Program-made: the position numbers and the translations under genes
NCBI RefSeq assembly: GCF_014202315.1
Contig: NZ_JACHGN010000004.1
Span: 434,001-498,000, forward strand
Direction: 5' to 3'
Source: Thermocatellispora tengchongensis
GTDB taxonomy: Bacteria > Actinomycetota > Actinomycetes > Streptosporangiales > Streptosporangiaceae
DNA length: 64,000 bases
Part shown: positions 17,651-26,651 of the stretch, piece by piece
Numbering within the stretch: the stretch's first letter is position 1
Layout of the letters: each line of letters starts with the position of its first letter
The notes under the pieces: model-generated
What the model saw: the letters and a program-made list of their open reading frames with translations, nothing else
What the model was told of the DNA's origin: nothing
Database searches by the model: none

Positions 17651-19222
17651 TCAGGTGGTTTCGGTCAGGGCGCGTTTGTGCAGGTCGGTGACCACGCGCC
17701 GGGCCGATTCCATGGCGCCGGCCTGCCAGGCGATCAGGTGGGTGAGCCAGTCTCCGGCGAAGTAGACCCGGCCCGCCGGGCGCTGCAGCAGCTCGAACGC
17801 GCCGGTGAAGGACGGCCAGCGCACCCAGCCGCCCTCGATGTGCGGCTGGCGCTCCCAGGCGACCGACACCGACGACAGCACCCCCGTGCGGTACTTCTCG
17901 CCGTGGATCTTCTTGCCCTGGGTGAGCGCGCGGCGCAGGCGGTCGCGGTGGGTCATCGCCCCGTACGCCGCCGCGTGCTCCTCGGTGTTGTAGTAGCCGA
18001 CGACCAGGCCGCGCGTGCCGTGGTAGCCGTAGGACGGGTACCAGATGTGGGTGATGTCGAGGTCGGTCTCGGTGATGCCGCCGTAGATCCGGTCCTCCAG
18101 CTCCCACCAGCGCCGGCCGTACTCCAGGCCGATCTTGCCGGTCGCGACCGGGCGGGGCGTGGCGAGCGCGGCGCGCACGTCGGCGGGGAGGCTGCCGGGG
18201 ATCTTGGCCAGCAGGTGCGGCGGCAGCGCGGCGATGCAGTAGGCGGCGCGCACGACCTCCGCGCCGCCGGGACCGCGGACCTCGACCTCGACGCCGTCGG
18301 CCAGGCTGGTGATCTTGGTGACCCGGGTGCCGAGGCGCAGCCGGTCATCGCCCACCGCGTCGGCCAGCGCGCGCACGATGGCGTCCATGCCGCCGACCGG
18401 CTGGAACATCGGCATGGCCTGCTCGAAGCCGAAGTCCACGGTGACCGCGCGGCCGACCCCGCTGGACAGCACCTGGGCCAGCGGGCCGGGGCCGGGGAGC
18501 GGGGTGCCCTCGCCGACCGCCGGATAGACCTGGAAGCCGCGCCGCTGCGAGCCCTCGTAGGTGTTGCGCGGGCCGATGTCGCCGAAGCGGCGCAGGAATT
18601 CGAGCAGGCGCTCTTTGTCGTCGGGCGTGAGCCGCCGGTCGAGCGCGCCGGCGTCGGTGGCTTTAGCCAATAATTCGGCGATATATCCGTATAAGTCGGC
18701 ACGGGCGGTGCGGGCCCGCACCGGCGCCGCCATGCCCTGGTTGTAGATGTACGCCGAGGCGTTGTTGTTGACGAACGTCTCGATCGGCACGCCCAGCTCG
18801 CGGCAGTAGTCCAGGGCGACCATCCACTGCGCGATCCGCCCGGGACCCGCGTTGAAGTACACGCCCTCGCCGAACTCCGCCGTCTGCGTCGCGCCGTTCA
18901 GCTCGGACACCGTGTCGCCGCCGCGCACGGTCAGGCTGCGCCCGCCCACCCGGTCGCGCGCCTCGATCACCGTGCAGTGGTAACCGGCCTTGCCCAACTC
19001 GTAGGCGCAGGTCAGCCCGGCGACCCCGGCGCCCAGCACCACCACCTTCGCCGCCGAGGCGCCGCGCAGCCGGAAGTCGGACGCCTGCGGCGGCGCGAAC
19101 TCCGCCCGCTGCTCGCCCGGCGCCAGGCCGAGCGCGCCCATCGCGGCGTACATCGCACCCGCGCCCCCGGCCGCCCCCACGCCGACCAGCAGCGCCCGCC
19201 GGGTGATCCCCTTGTCCCGCAT
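17651..19222 (-). CDS. Tat-exported flavin amine oxidase
   Basis: 523 residues. The N-terminus KGITRRALLVGVGAAGG is a twin-arginine signal, so a folded FAD protein is predicted outside the membrane. The dinucleotide fold VVVLGAGVAGLTCAYELG (~58-76) with the acidic end VIEARDRVGGR, and the C-terminal VYFAGDWLTH...WQAGAMESA, are the FAD-binding ends of monoamine-oxidase/tryptophan-monooxygenase-type enzymes. It is last in a tight operon, three bases after the M55 peptidase. A 12-codon patch near 18662-18696 has AT-ending codons, including two TTA. The substrate may be an amine or amino acid released by the peptidase; that is inference. Confidence 0.85.
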   Translation of the reverse strand: MRDKGITRRALLVGVGAAGGAGAMYAAMGALGLAPGEQRAEFAPPQASDFRLRGASAAKVVVLGAGVAGLTCAYELGKAGYHCTVIEARDRVGGRSLTVRGGDTVSELNGATQTAEFGEGVYFNAGPGRIAQWMVALDYCRELGVPIETFVNNNASAYIYNQGMAAPVRARTARADLYGYIAELLAKATDAGALDRRLTPDDKERLLEFLRRFGDIGPRNTYEGSQRRGFQVYPAVGEGTPLPGPGPLAQVLSSGVGRAVTVDFGFEQAMPMFQPVGGMDAIVRALADAVGDDRLRLGTRVTKITSLADGVEVEVRGPGGAEVVRAAYCIAALPPHLLAKIPGSLPADVRAALATPRPVATGKIGLEYGRRWWELEDRIYGGITETDLDITHIWYPSYGYHGTRGLVVGYYNTEEHAAAYGAMTHRDRLRRALTQGKKIHGEKYRTGVLSSVSVAWERQPHIEGGWVRWPSFTGAFELLQRPAGRVYFAGDWLTHLIAWQAGAMESARRVVTDLHKRALTETT

Positions 19223-19225
19223 GCG

Positions 19226-20068
19226 TCAGCCGTACCGGCCGCTGCCGCAGGACACCTGACCGCCGAGCATGGCGAACAGCCCGAACAGCCCCATGATCTG
19301 CGCGAAGTCGTCGGTGGCGAACTCGACGTGCCGCGACCCCGCCAGGCGCACGCCCGGGATCAGCCCGCAGGCGGAGGCGATGGCGGTGGAGTTCCACTCC
19401 ACGCCCAGCACGTACGGCGGCTCCACCCGGTACGGCGTGAACCCGGCGAGCCGCTCCAGCGCCCGCCGCGCCCCCGCCCGGATGCGCTCCTGGGCCACGC
19501 TCGGCGGCAGCAGCTCGGCGGAGAACTTGTCCACGCCCTTCTTGACCGCCACGGTCTCGACGTCGCCGAGCACCGCCCGCGCCTCCTCGCAGACCGCCTC
19601 GTCGCCGGTCACCAGCGCCACGGGCACGCCCAGGAACCCGGCGTACGCGGCCACGATCCGGGTCTCGCCGCAGACCTCGCCGTTGAGGTAGACGTTCTGG
19701 ATCTCCTTGCCCATCCAGGTGTGGTTGAGCACGCCGTGCGGCACCCCGGCGCGGGCGTGGTAGCCGACGAACATCGCCGCGCGGTGACCGGCGTCGAGGC
19801 CCTGGCCCATCCGCATCGGCTTGCCGGGGCCGCGCACCAGCGTGGCCCGCGGGTCGAGCAGGTCGATGCGCAGATTCTTGGTCGAGCCGTGGGCGTCGTT
19901 GACCAGCACCGCGCTCGCCCCCGCCTCGTACGCGCCCGCGATGGCGGCGTTGGCGTCGGCGGTCATCAGCTCGCAGCCGCGCTCGTACCCGCGCAGGCCC
20001 GCGTGCATCTCCTCCGGATCGGTGAGCCCGGTGACGCCCTCCATGTCCACCGACAGGTAGATCCTCAC
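19226..20068 (-). CDS. M55-family D-aminopeptidase (DppA-like)
   Basis: 280 residues, the usual size. Zinc ligands are recognisable: D8 and E10 in YLSVDMEG, H60 in NDAHGS, H104 in VGYHARAG and a Glu in LNGEVCGE. DppA-type enzymes remove N-terminal D-amino acids such as D-Ala from short peptides in a decameric ring. There is no signal peptide, so it acts in the cytoplasm. Its start overlaps the stop of the PP-loop gene by four bases (ATGA), implying translational coupling. D-amino acid products could feed an oxidase, but the neighbouring amine oxidase is exported. Confidence 0.88.
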   Translation of the reverse strand: MRIYLSVDMEGVTGLTDPEEMHAGLRGYERGCELMTADANAAIAGAYEAGASAVLVNDAHGSTKNLRIDLLDPRATLVRGPGKPMRMGQGLDAGHRAAMFVGYHARAGVPHGVLNHTWMGKEIQNVYLNGEVCGETRIVAAYAGFLGVPVALVTGDEAVCEEARAVLGDVETVAVKKGVDKFSAELLPPSVAQERIRAGARRALERLAGFTPYRVEPPYVLGVEWNSTAIASACGLIPGVRLAGSRHVEFATDDFAQIMGLFGLFAMLGGQVSCGSGRYG

Positions 20069-21291
20069 CGCGCGCCCCAGCTTTCCACGCGCCGCACCTC
20101 GTCCTCGCTCATCAGCCCGACCTCCTCGGCCATGAAGTCCTCGACCTGCTTGCGCCAGGGATCGGGTATCTCCTCAAGGGCGGGAGGGTAGCAGCGGTCG
20201 AGCCAGCTCGTGGACTCCACGGTGGCCCCCAGGTGGCGGGCCGCGGTGGCGAACGGGGTGCTCTCGATGCCGGGCACGCGGGCGCAGCCGTACTCGATCA
20301 TCTCCTGCCCGCCGTACGGCGGCGGCTTCTGCCACTTCGCCGCGACCGGCCGGTCGGCGGTGATGGGGGTGTCGAGCGGGCGGCGCTCGATCGCCGCCCG
20401 GATCAGCTCCTTGTACAGGCACTTGCCGCAGGTGCCGCACGCGCCGCCGTCGTCGCCGCGCAGGCACCAGCGCACCTGCTCGCGCAGCTCGGAGCCGAGC
20501 GCGATGCGCATCGTGGTGGCCTCGCTCACCCCACCCACCGGCAGCACCAGGCGCAGCCCGGCCGCGGCGAACAGGGTGCCCCACTTGCCGGTGGCCGACC
20601 ACATCGGGTTGTCGGGGGTGTAGCGCAGCAGGTAGCGCCCGCCGCCCAGCCACCGTGAGCCCATCTCGTAGCCGAACGCGATCCCGCCCAGGTCCAGCTC
20701 GTCGGCCAGGAGCGCGGCCCCGGCGGCCACGGCGTGGTGCTCGGGATAGCCGGGACGCGGCTCGGCCAGGGTGAACTCCAGGTCGGAGCGGACCACGGCC
20801 AGCTCGCGCCCTGTGGCGACGGCCAGCCGGGCCAGCACGTCGGAGCGGTAGTGGGCCCACCGGTTCGGCACCCGCGGGTGCGAGACCCGCTGGAAGTGCA
20901 CCAGCGGCGCGTCGCGCAGGATCGCCGCCACCGCCGCCGAGTCGGCCCCGCCGCTGTAGGACACGGCCAGCCTGCTCCCGTCGCGCGGGGTGCCGCCGAC
21001 GGGCCCGGCCTCGATCCCCCAGCCCAGCTCGATCGCCGCCGCCACGCCGGGCGAGACCGGCCGGTCGAAGGCGATCCGCCGCCTGGTGTAGGGGGCGACG
21101 ACGGTCCACGCGGCCAGGGCCAGCAGGTCGGGGTGCACGTCGGCGAGCGGGCGCGGCAGCCGCACGGCGCAGGAGTTGGTGGCCAGCAGCACCCGCGCGC
21201 CGTCGGTGACCGTGCCGGTCAGCGAGTCCTCCGGATCGAGCCGGAAGTCGAGCCGCCACGACTCCCCGTCGGCCGTCCAGGCGACTCTCAC
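20065..21291 (-). CDS. PP-loop ATP pyrophosphatase-like protein with Cys cluster
   Basis: 408 residues. The central motif LAVSYSGGADSAAVAAIL (~106-123) is the SGGxDS PP-loop that binds ATP in adenylating enzymes such as QueC, TilS and MnmA. A Cys-rich segment, WCLRGDDGGACGTCGKC (~275), recalls the QueC zinc site. N-terminal ~100 residues are a separate beta-rich domain I do not recognise. It probably adenylates a carboxylate or carbonyl substrate. It overlaps the M55 gene by four bases and follows the coiled-coil gene by 40 bp. The specific substrate and family name are uncertain. Confidence 0.7.
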   Translation of the reverse strand: MRVAWTADGESWRLDFRLDPEDSLTGTVTDGARVLLATNSCAVRLPRPLADVHPDLLALAAWTVVAPYTRRRIAFDRPVSPGVAAAIELGWGIEAGPVGGTPRDGSRLAVSYSGGADSAAVAAILRDAPLVHFQRVSHPRVPNRWAHYRSDVLARLAVATGRELAVVRSDLEFTLAEPRPGYPEHHAVAAGAALLADELDLGGIAFGYEMGSRWLGGGRYLLRYTPDNPMWSATGKWGTLFAAAGLRLVLPVGGVSEATTMRIALGSELREQVRWCLRGDDGGACGTCGKCLYKELIRAAIERRPLDTPITADRPVAAKWQKPPPYGGQEMIEYGCARVPGIESTPFATAARHLGATVESTSWLDRCYPPALEEIPDPWRKQVEDFMAEEVGLMSEDEVRRVESWGAR

Positions 21292-21331
21292 GCCGCCTCC
21301 TTCGCCGGCCGCGCGAGAGAGAGGAACCCGC

Positions 21332-21718
21332 TCATGCCACGCCCTCCACGCGTTTGCCGAGCGTGGCGTCGATGCGGTCCACGGCCTGCCAGAGCAGGAC
21401 CTCGTTCTGCAGCAGCCGGTCCATGGCGGTCGCGGTCTCGGTGGCGAGGCGGTGCGCCTCGTCCCACTTCGCCCGACGGGCGGAGTCGGGCGGCGCGGGC
21501 TGCTTCGGCTCGGCGGCCAGCGCGGTCACCTGCGTACGCAGCCGCTCGACCTCACGGCGCAGCGTCGCGAGCTCACGCCCGACCGCCTGGACCTCCCGAA
21601 GCGCGTCCTTGATGTCGTGGCGATGGTCCACGCGCGTGACGTACCTGGCGTCCAACCACGCACGAACGGCACGCCGGAGCCGCGCGGGCACCGGCGCCCT
21701 CTTCCACAACAGCACCAT
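21332..21718 (-). CDS. Hypothetical coiled-coil protein
   Basis: 128 residues. Residues ~35-68 (ALREVQAVGRELATLRREVE and following) form a heptad coiled coil; a second helix pair follows a Pro-rich hinge (PKQPAPPD). The N-terminus is basic (KRAPVPARLRRAVRAW). No ribosome site is visible before ATG 21718, but TATCGT lies eight bases upstream on the coding strand, so a leaderless start is possible. First gene of the run ending in the amine oxidase. Probably an oligomerisation or scaffolding factor; no family is recognised. Confidence 0.6.
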   Translation of the reverse strand: MVLLWKRAPVPARLRRAVRAWLDARYVTRVDHRHDIKDALREVQAVGRELATLRREVERLRTQVTALAAEPKQPAPPDSARRAKWDEAHRLATETATAMDRLLQNEVLLWQAVDRIDATLGKRVEGVA

Positions 21719-21781
21719 AATTCGTCACGATACTGGCAACCGATTGTTCACCTGGTCCAACCGCATCTATCGTTATGGCGA

Positions 21782-22555
21782 TCAGCGGCCGGTGAACTCC
21801 GGCTTGGTCTTGTCGATGAACGCGCGCATGCCGATCCCGGCGTCCTCGGTGGCGAACATGCCGGAGAAGTGCAGCCGCTCGATCTCCAGCCCGGTCGCCA
21901 GGTCCACTTCCAGGCCGCGGTCCACGGCCTGCTTGGCGGCGCGCAGCGCGAGCGCGGGGCCCCCGGCATACGTGGCCGCCAGCGCGACCGCGGCGGCGTG
22001 CACCTCGGCGTCCGGCACGACCTTGTCCACCAGCCCGATCGCCAGCGCCTCGCCGGCATCGACGTGGCGTCCGGAGAAGATGAGGTCCTTGGCCCGCGCG
22101 GGCCCGATCAGCCGCGGCAGCCGCTGGGTGCCGCCGGCCCCGGGGATGATGCCGAGCTGGATCTCCGGCTGCCCGAGCTTGGCGCTCTCGCCCGCGACCC
22201 TGAAGTCGGCGCACAGGGCCAGCTCGCAGCCGCCGCCGAGGGCGTACCCGGTGATCGCGGCCACGACGGGCTTGCCGACGGCGGCCACGACGTCGAACGA
22301 GCCCTGGAGCGCCGCGCAGTACGCCGACATGTCGCCGTACGACATCCCGGCCATCTCCTTGATGTCCGCGCCCGCCGCGAACACCCGCTCCCCGCCGTAC
22401 AGCACGACCGCGCCCACCTCCGGGTCGCGGTCCACCTCACGCGCGCACTCCGCCAGCTCGCGGTGCAGCGCCGAGCTGATGGCGTTCATCTTCGGCCGGT
22501 CCAGCCTGATCGTGGCGACCGCGCCGTCCTTCTCGATGCGCACGAACTCCCCCAC
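21782..22555 (-). CDS. Enoyl-CoA hydratase/isomerase family protein
   Basis: 257 residues, a typical crotonase. The oxyanion-hole segments FAAGADIKEMAG (~60) and ALGGGCELALCADFRVAGE (~105) and the catalytic region GQPEIQLGIIPGAGGTQRL, with a Glu in each expected position, are present. It should hydrate short- to medium-chain trans-2-enoyl-CoA in beta-oxidation. Start is GTG 22555 with GGAGGGG seven bases upstream. It stands alone between the coiled-coil gene and an RpiR regulator, so the pathway is not given by context. Confidence 0.92.
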   Translation of the reverse strand: MGEFVRIEKDGAVATIRLDRPKMNAISSALHRELAECAREVDRDPEVGAVVLYGGERVFAAGADIKEMAGMSYGDMSAYCAALQGSFDVVAAVGKPVVAAITGYALGGGCELALCADFRVAGESAKLGQPEIQLGIIPGAGGTQRLPRLIGPARAKDLIFSGRHVDAGEALAIGLVDKVVPDAEVHAAAVALAATYAGGPALALRAAKQAVDRGLEVDLATGLEIERLHFSGMFATEDAGIGMRAFIDKTKPEFTGR

Positions 22556-22632
22556 GGCACCCCTCCTCGCTAGCCCGCGATCAACGGCCCCAACCTACGA
22601 GACCGGACGAGGGCACGGCCACGCGCCCCCGG

Positions 22633-23577
22633 CTACCGGCGCGACGGGGGGCGGGTCTCGGTGACGAAGGCGTCGATGGCCTTGCGGGTGGCCTGCAACG
22701 CCTGCTGGGAGCGGTCGAAGGTGCGCTGGGCCACGCCCACGAAGACGCAGTCGACCACCAGGAGCTGGCTGATCCGGCTGGCCAGGGCGCCGGGGCGGAA
22801 GGCGGTCTCGCGGCCCGCGGAGATGAGCAGGTGCTCGGCCAGGGCGGCCATGGAGCTGCGCGGGTTGTTGGTGATCGCCACCGTGGTGGCGCCGGCGTCG
22901 CGGGCGGTGCGCAGCGGCTCCAGGACGTCGGGGGTCTCGCCGCTGGTGCTGACGCCCACCGCGACGTCACCGGGGCGGAGCAGGACGGCGCTGGTCAGGG
23001 CCAGATGGGCATCGGTGAAGGCGTTGCCGGCCACGCCGATGCGCAGCAGCTTCTGGCTCATGTCGGCCGCGACCAGGCCCGAGGCGCCGACGCCGTAGAC
23101 GTCCACGCGGCGGGCCGCGGCGATGGAGTCCACGACCGGGCCCAGGCGCTCGGCGGTGAGCTGGGCCACGGTGTCCTTGATCGCCTCGGACTCGGCCCGC
23201 GAGACCTTCAGGATCACGTCCGCGAGCGGATCGTCGGGGCCCACGTCGCCGGGCACCAGCCGGTCGGGGGTGCGGCCCGCGGAGGCGGCTGCCAGGGCCA
23301 GGCGGAGCTGCGGGTAGCCCGCGAAGCCGAGCGCGCGGGCGGTGCGCACGATGGTGGCCTCGCTGGTGCCCGAGGCGCTGCTCAGCTCGGTGATCGTGCT
23401 GCGGGCCACCATCGCGGGATCGTCCAGGATCAGCCGCGCGACCGTACGGGCGGCGGGGGTGAGCGACGGCAGCACGCCGCGCACCGTCGCCACCAGGGTC
23501 TCGGCCGGCCACTCGCCGCCGCCGAAGCCCGCGGGCGGGCGAGCCGGCTCGCTCCGGTGGTCCTCGGTCTCTGCCAT
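22633..23577 (-). CDS. RpiR/MurR-family regulator with SIS domain
   Basis: 314 residues. An N-terminal HTH_6 domain (LTPAARTVARLILDDPAMVARSTITELSS, then GTSEATIVRTARALGFAGY) is followed by a sugar-isomerase SIS domain (~150-290; VYGVGASGLVA, GVSTSGETPDVLE). Such proteins sense phosphosugars such as MurNAc-6-P or sugar phosphates. I chose ATG 23577; a GTG at 23607 is in frame but its GGAGG directly abuts it. It lies next to the glycogen phosphorylase gene on the same strand and may regulate glucan or sugar use; that is inference. Confidence 0.85.
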   Translation of the reverse strand: MAETEDHRSEPARPPAGFGGGEWPAETLVATVRGVLPSLTPAARTVARLILDDPAMVARSTITELSSASGTSEATIVRTARALGFAGYPQLRLALAAASAGRTPDRLVPGDVGPDDPLADVILKVSRAESEAIKDTVAQLTAERLGPVVDSIAAARRVDVYGVGASGLVAADMSQKLLRIGVAGNAFTDAHLALTSAVLLRPGDVAVGVSTSGETPDVLEPLRTARDAGATTVAITNNPRSSMAALAEHLLISAGRETAFRPGALASRISQLLVVDCVFVGVAQRTFDRSQQALQATRKAIDAFVTETRPPSRR

Positions 23578-23652
23578 GGCCGCCCGCCTGTCCGTGATCG
23601 GCTTCACCTCCGCGTCATCGGCACTTTACCCGCGATGAGCGCGGCGCGACGA

Positions 23653-26250
23653 TCATCGCAGGGTGCCGTTGGTCATGCCGGCCGGCTCCTCGGGGACCGC
23701 GATCAGGCCCAGCTCGGCGGGCGAGGCCATGAGCGGGTGCGAGGGGACCACGCGCACGGTGTAGCCGAAGGAGCCGGTGCGGCTGAGCGGGACCGCGCCG
23801 GTGAAGTACGCGGTGCCGTCGTCGCACACGGTCTCGACGCTCAGGTCGGTGTACTCCGGCTGCTCCAGCTCGTCGTGCGCGCCCACCCGCCCGTACGCCG
23901 CCTGCACCCGCACGTCGGACGCCTCCAGCTCGCCGAGCGCGATCGTGGCGCGCAGGTCGAGGGTGGCGCCGAGCTGGGGGGTGTCGCCGACGCCGCCGGT
24001 CTCGACGTGCTCCACCCGCACACCCGGCCAGGCGCCGCTCACGCGCAGCTTCCAGGCCGCGAAGTGGCGGGCCGCGGCGTAGCCGTCGGCGGCGAGCGCG
24101 CCGGCGGACCTGGCGGCCGGGGCGTACAGCTCGGTGACGTAGTCGCGCAGCATGCGCCCGGCCAGGACCTTGGGCCCGAGCGAGGTCAGGGTGTGCTTGA
24201 CCATCTCCATCCAGCGGCGCGGCGGGCCGTCGCCGGCGCGGTCGTAGAACCGGTCGGCGACCTCGTGCTCGATCAGGTCGTACAGGCCGGCGGCCTCCAG
24301 CTCGTCGCGGCGCTCGGGGTCGGCGACGCCGTCGGCGGTGGGGATGGCCCAGCCGTTGGTGCCGTCGTACCACTCGTCCCACCAGCCGTCGCGGATGGAC
24401 AGGTTGAGCCCGCCGTTCAGCGCGGCCTTCATGCCGCTGGTGCCGCACGCCTCAAGAGGGCGCAGCGGGTTGTTCATCCACACGTCGCAGCCCTGCACGA
24501 GGAGCTGGCCCAGGGCCATGTCGTAGTCGGGCAGGAACACGATCCGGTGGCGGACGTCCTCGGCGTCGGCGAAGCCGACGATCTGCTGGATCAGCTTCTT
24601 GCCGCCCTCGTCGGCGGGGTGGGCCTTGCCCGCGATCACGATCTGCACCGGGCGCTCGGGGTGGAGCAGGATGCGGCGCAGCCGGTCGGGGTCGGACAGC
24701 ATCAGGGTCAGCCGCTTGTACGACGGCACCCGGCGCGCGAACCCGATGGTGAGCACGTCGGGGTCGAGCACGTCGTCGATCCAGCCCAGCTCGGCCTGCG
24801 AGGCGCCCCGGTCGCGCCAGGACTTGCGCAGCCGTACGCGCGCCGCCTCCACCAGCCGCGCGCGCAGTTTGCGGCGGATCTCCCAGATGTCGGCGTCGGA
24901 GATCTTCTGCACGCCCTCCCAGCCCTGGGCGCGCTCGACCAGCGAGGGCAGCTCGCGCCCGGCCAGCTCCATGATCTCGCGGCCGACCCAGGTGGGCGCG
25001 TGCACGCCGTTGGTGATCGACCCGATCGGCACCTCGGCGACGTCGAAGCCGGGCCACAGGCCCTGGAACATCTCGCGGCTGACCTCGCCGTGCAGCTCGG
25101 AGACGCCGTTGACCCGCTGGGCCAGGCGCATGCCCATGACGGCCATGTTGAACACGGCCTTGTCGCCCTCGGCCGCGCCCGGCTCGGCGCCGAGCGCCAG
25201 GATGCGGTCCACCGGCACGGTGGGCCAGGCGTTGCCGCCGCCGAACTGGCGGGCGATCATGTCGGCCGGGAAGCGGTCGATGCCGGCCGGGACCGGGGTG
25301 TGCGTGGTGAACACGGTGCCGGCGCGCACGGCTTCGAGCGCCTCGTCGAAGGACAGCCGGGCCTCGGTCAGCTCGCGGATGCGCTCCAGGCCGAGGAAGC
25401 CGGCGTGGCCCTCGTTGGTGTGGAACACCTCGGGCTCCTCGTGCCCGGCGATGCGGCAGTAGGCCCGGATCGCGCGCACGCCGCCGACGCCGAGCAGCAG
25501 CTCCTGGAGCAGGCGGTGGTCGGTGCCGCCGCCGTACAGGCGGTCGGTGACGTCGCGGGCGGCGGTGTCGTTGTCGGCGACGTCGGAGTCGAGCAGCAGC
25601 AGCGGCACCCGGCCGACCCGGGCCACCCAGATCTGGGCGTGCATGACGCGCTGCTCGGGCAGCTCGATGCGGACCCGCGCGGGCGTGCCGTCGGCCTCCT
25701 TCAGCAGCGTGAGCGGCAGGCCGCCGGGGTCGAGGCTCGGGTAGTGCTCAAGCTGCCAGCCCTCGGGCGACAGCGACTGGGTGAAGTAGCCGTGCCGGTA
25801 CAGCAGGCCGACCGCCAGGATCGGCACGCCGAGGTCGCTGGCGGCCTTCAGGTGGTCGCCGGCGAGGATGCCGAGGCCGCCGGAGTACTGCGGCAGCGCG
25901 GCGGCGATGCCGTACTCCGGAGAGAAGTACGCTATCGCCCGTGGGACGCCGGAGAGCGTCTGGTACCAGCGGGGGGCGGTCATGTATTCGTGCAGGTCGT
26001 CGGCGGCGTCGGCGAGCCTGCGCAGGAAGCGCCGGTCGCCGGCCAGCTCGCGGAGGCGATCGGCCTCGACGGCTCCGAGCAGGGCTACCGGGTCGTGGCC
26101 GACGCGCTCCCACACGACCGGATCCACCTCGGCGAAGAGGTCCATGGTCTCGGGGTGCCAGGACCAGCGGAGGTTCTGGACGAGCTCGCCCAGCGCGGCG
26201 AGCTCACCGGGGAGGACGGTGCGGACGGTGAACCTGCGGATTGCTCTCAC
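23653..26250 (-). CDS. glgP: Alpha-glucan (glycogen) phosphorylase
   Basis: 865 residues, full length for the actinobacterial DUF3417-containing type. It begins with VLPGELAALGELVQNLRWSWHPE (N-terminal domain), then AYFSPEYGIAAALPQYSGGLGIL, and carries the PLP-lysine region EACGTSGMKAALNGGLN (Lys about residue 608). It phosphorolyses alpha-1,4-glucan to glucose-1-phosphate, so it opposes the GlgE branch encoded divergently 400 bp away. Start is GTG 26250, with only a weak AGGG upstream. Together the two transcription units hold both synthesis and breakdown of alpha-glucan. Confidence 0.93.
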   Translation of the reverse strand: MRAIRRFTVRTVLPGELAALGELVQNLRWSWHPETMDLFAEVDPVVWERVGHDPVALLGAVEADRLRELAGDRRFLRRLADAADDLHEYMTAPRWYQTLSGVPRAIAYFSPEYGIAAALPQYSGGLGILAGDHLKAASDLGVPILAVGLLYRHGYFTQSLSPEGWQLEHYPSLDPGGLPLTLLKEADGTPARVRIELPEQRVMHAQIWVARVGRVPLLLLDSDVADNDTAARDVTDRLYGGGTDHRLLQELLLGVGGVRAIRAYCRIAGHEEPEVFHTNEGHAGFLGLERIRELTEARLSFDEALEAVRAGTVFTTHTPVPAGIDRFPADMIARQFGGGNAWPTVPVDRILALGAEPGAAEGDKAVFNMAVMGMRLAQRVNGVSELHGEVSREMFQGLWPGFDVAEVPIGSITNGVHAPTWVGREIMELAGRELPSLVERAQGWEGVQKISDADIWEIRRKLRARLVEAARVRLRKSWRDRGASQAELGWIDDVLDPDVLTIGFARRVPSYKRLTLMLSDPDRLRRILLHPERPVQIVIAGKAHPADEGGKKLIQQIVGFADAEDVRHRIVFLPDYDMALGQLLVQGCDVWMNNPLRPLEACGTSGMKAALNGGLNLSIRDGWWDEWYDGTNGWAIPTADGVADPERRDELEAAGLYDLIEHEVADRFYDRAGDGPPRRWMEMVKHTLTSLGPKVLAGRMLRDYVTELYAPAARSAGALAADGYAAARHFAAWKLRVSGAWPGVRVEHVETGGVGDTPQLGATLDLRATIALGELEASDVRVQAAYGRVGAHDELEQPEYTDLSVETVCDDGTAYFTGAVPLSRTGSFGYTVRVVPSHPLMASPAELGLIAVPEEPAGMTNGTLR

Positions 26251-26651
26251 GGTGCCAGACCCTAGTTACTCAGCGCCACGAGGCGCGACCGAAACACTGC
26301 TGCGGGCCGTACGTCTCTCATGCGTCTCCCCTTCACCAGCACTAAACCCCCTCAAACCAACGATCTACCGCCGATACGCGACCGTACGCCCCAGCAGTTC
26401 CCGATCATGTGCGGGCCCCACCCTGCGGACAACTCGCCCGAGAGGATGGGACACACGCTCTTTCTTCGGAGCGCATGAAGAGGGACTATTGGGGCACCTC
26501 CTTTGAAGTATCACCAGCACTGCCCGGACACCGCTACGAGAATCCGCGGCAGCGTTTGCCGCTGCCTGTCCTCACACAGACCATGCAGAGATCGTTTCTT
26601 GCCTCACAATTCCCGGCGGCACCGAGTGCGCCGTCGCTACCTTGAGACGCG
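26251..26651. other. 401-bp divergent control region between glgP and glgE
   Basis: No gene is visible. It must hold the promoters of both units. It is less GC-rich than its surroundings. A hairpin GGCAGCG/CGCTGCC (7-bp arms, 26548-26566) lies ~90 bp before glgE. I cannot fix the -10/-35 boxes with confidence. Confidence 0.5.
26548..26566. promoter_or_regulatory. 7-bp inverted repeat upstream of glgE
   Basis: GGCAGCG-TTTGC-CGCTGCC. It could be an operator or a leader hairpin of the glgE-treS-mak-glgB message. Confidence 0.35.

Noticed and set aside
22831-26265. Long open frame on the plus strand opposite the RpiR and glgP genes
   Set aside because: Shadow of GC-rich codons; translation is compositionally biased and has no domain.
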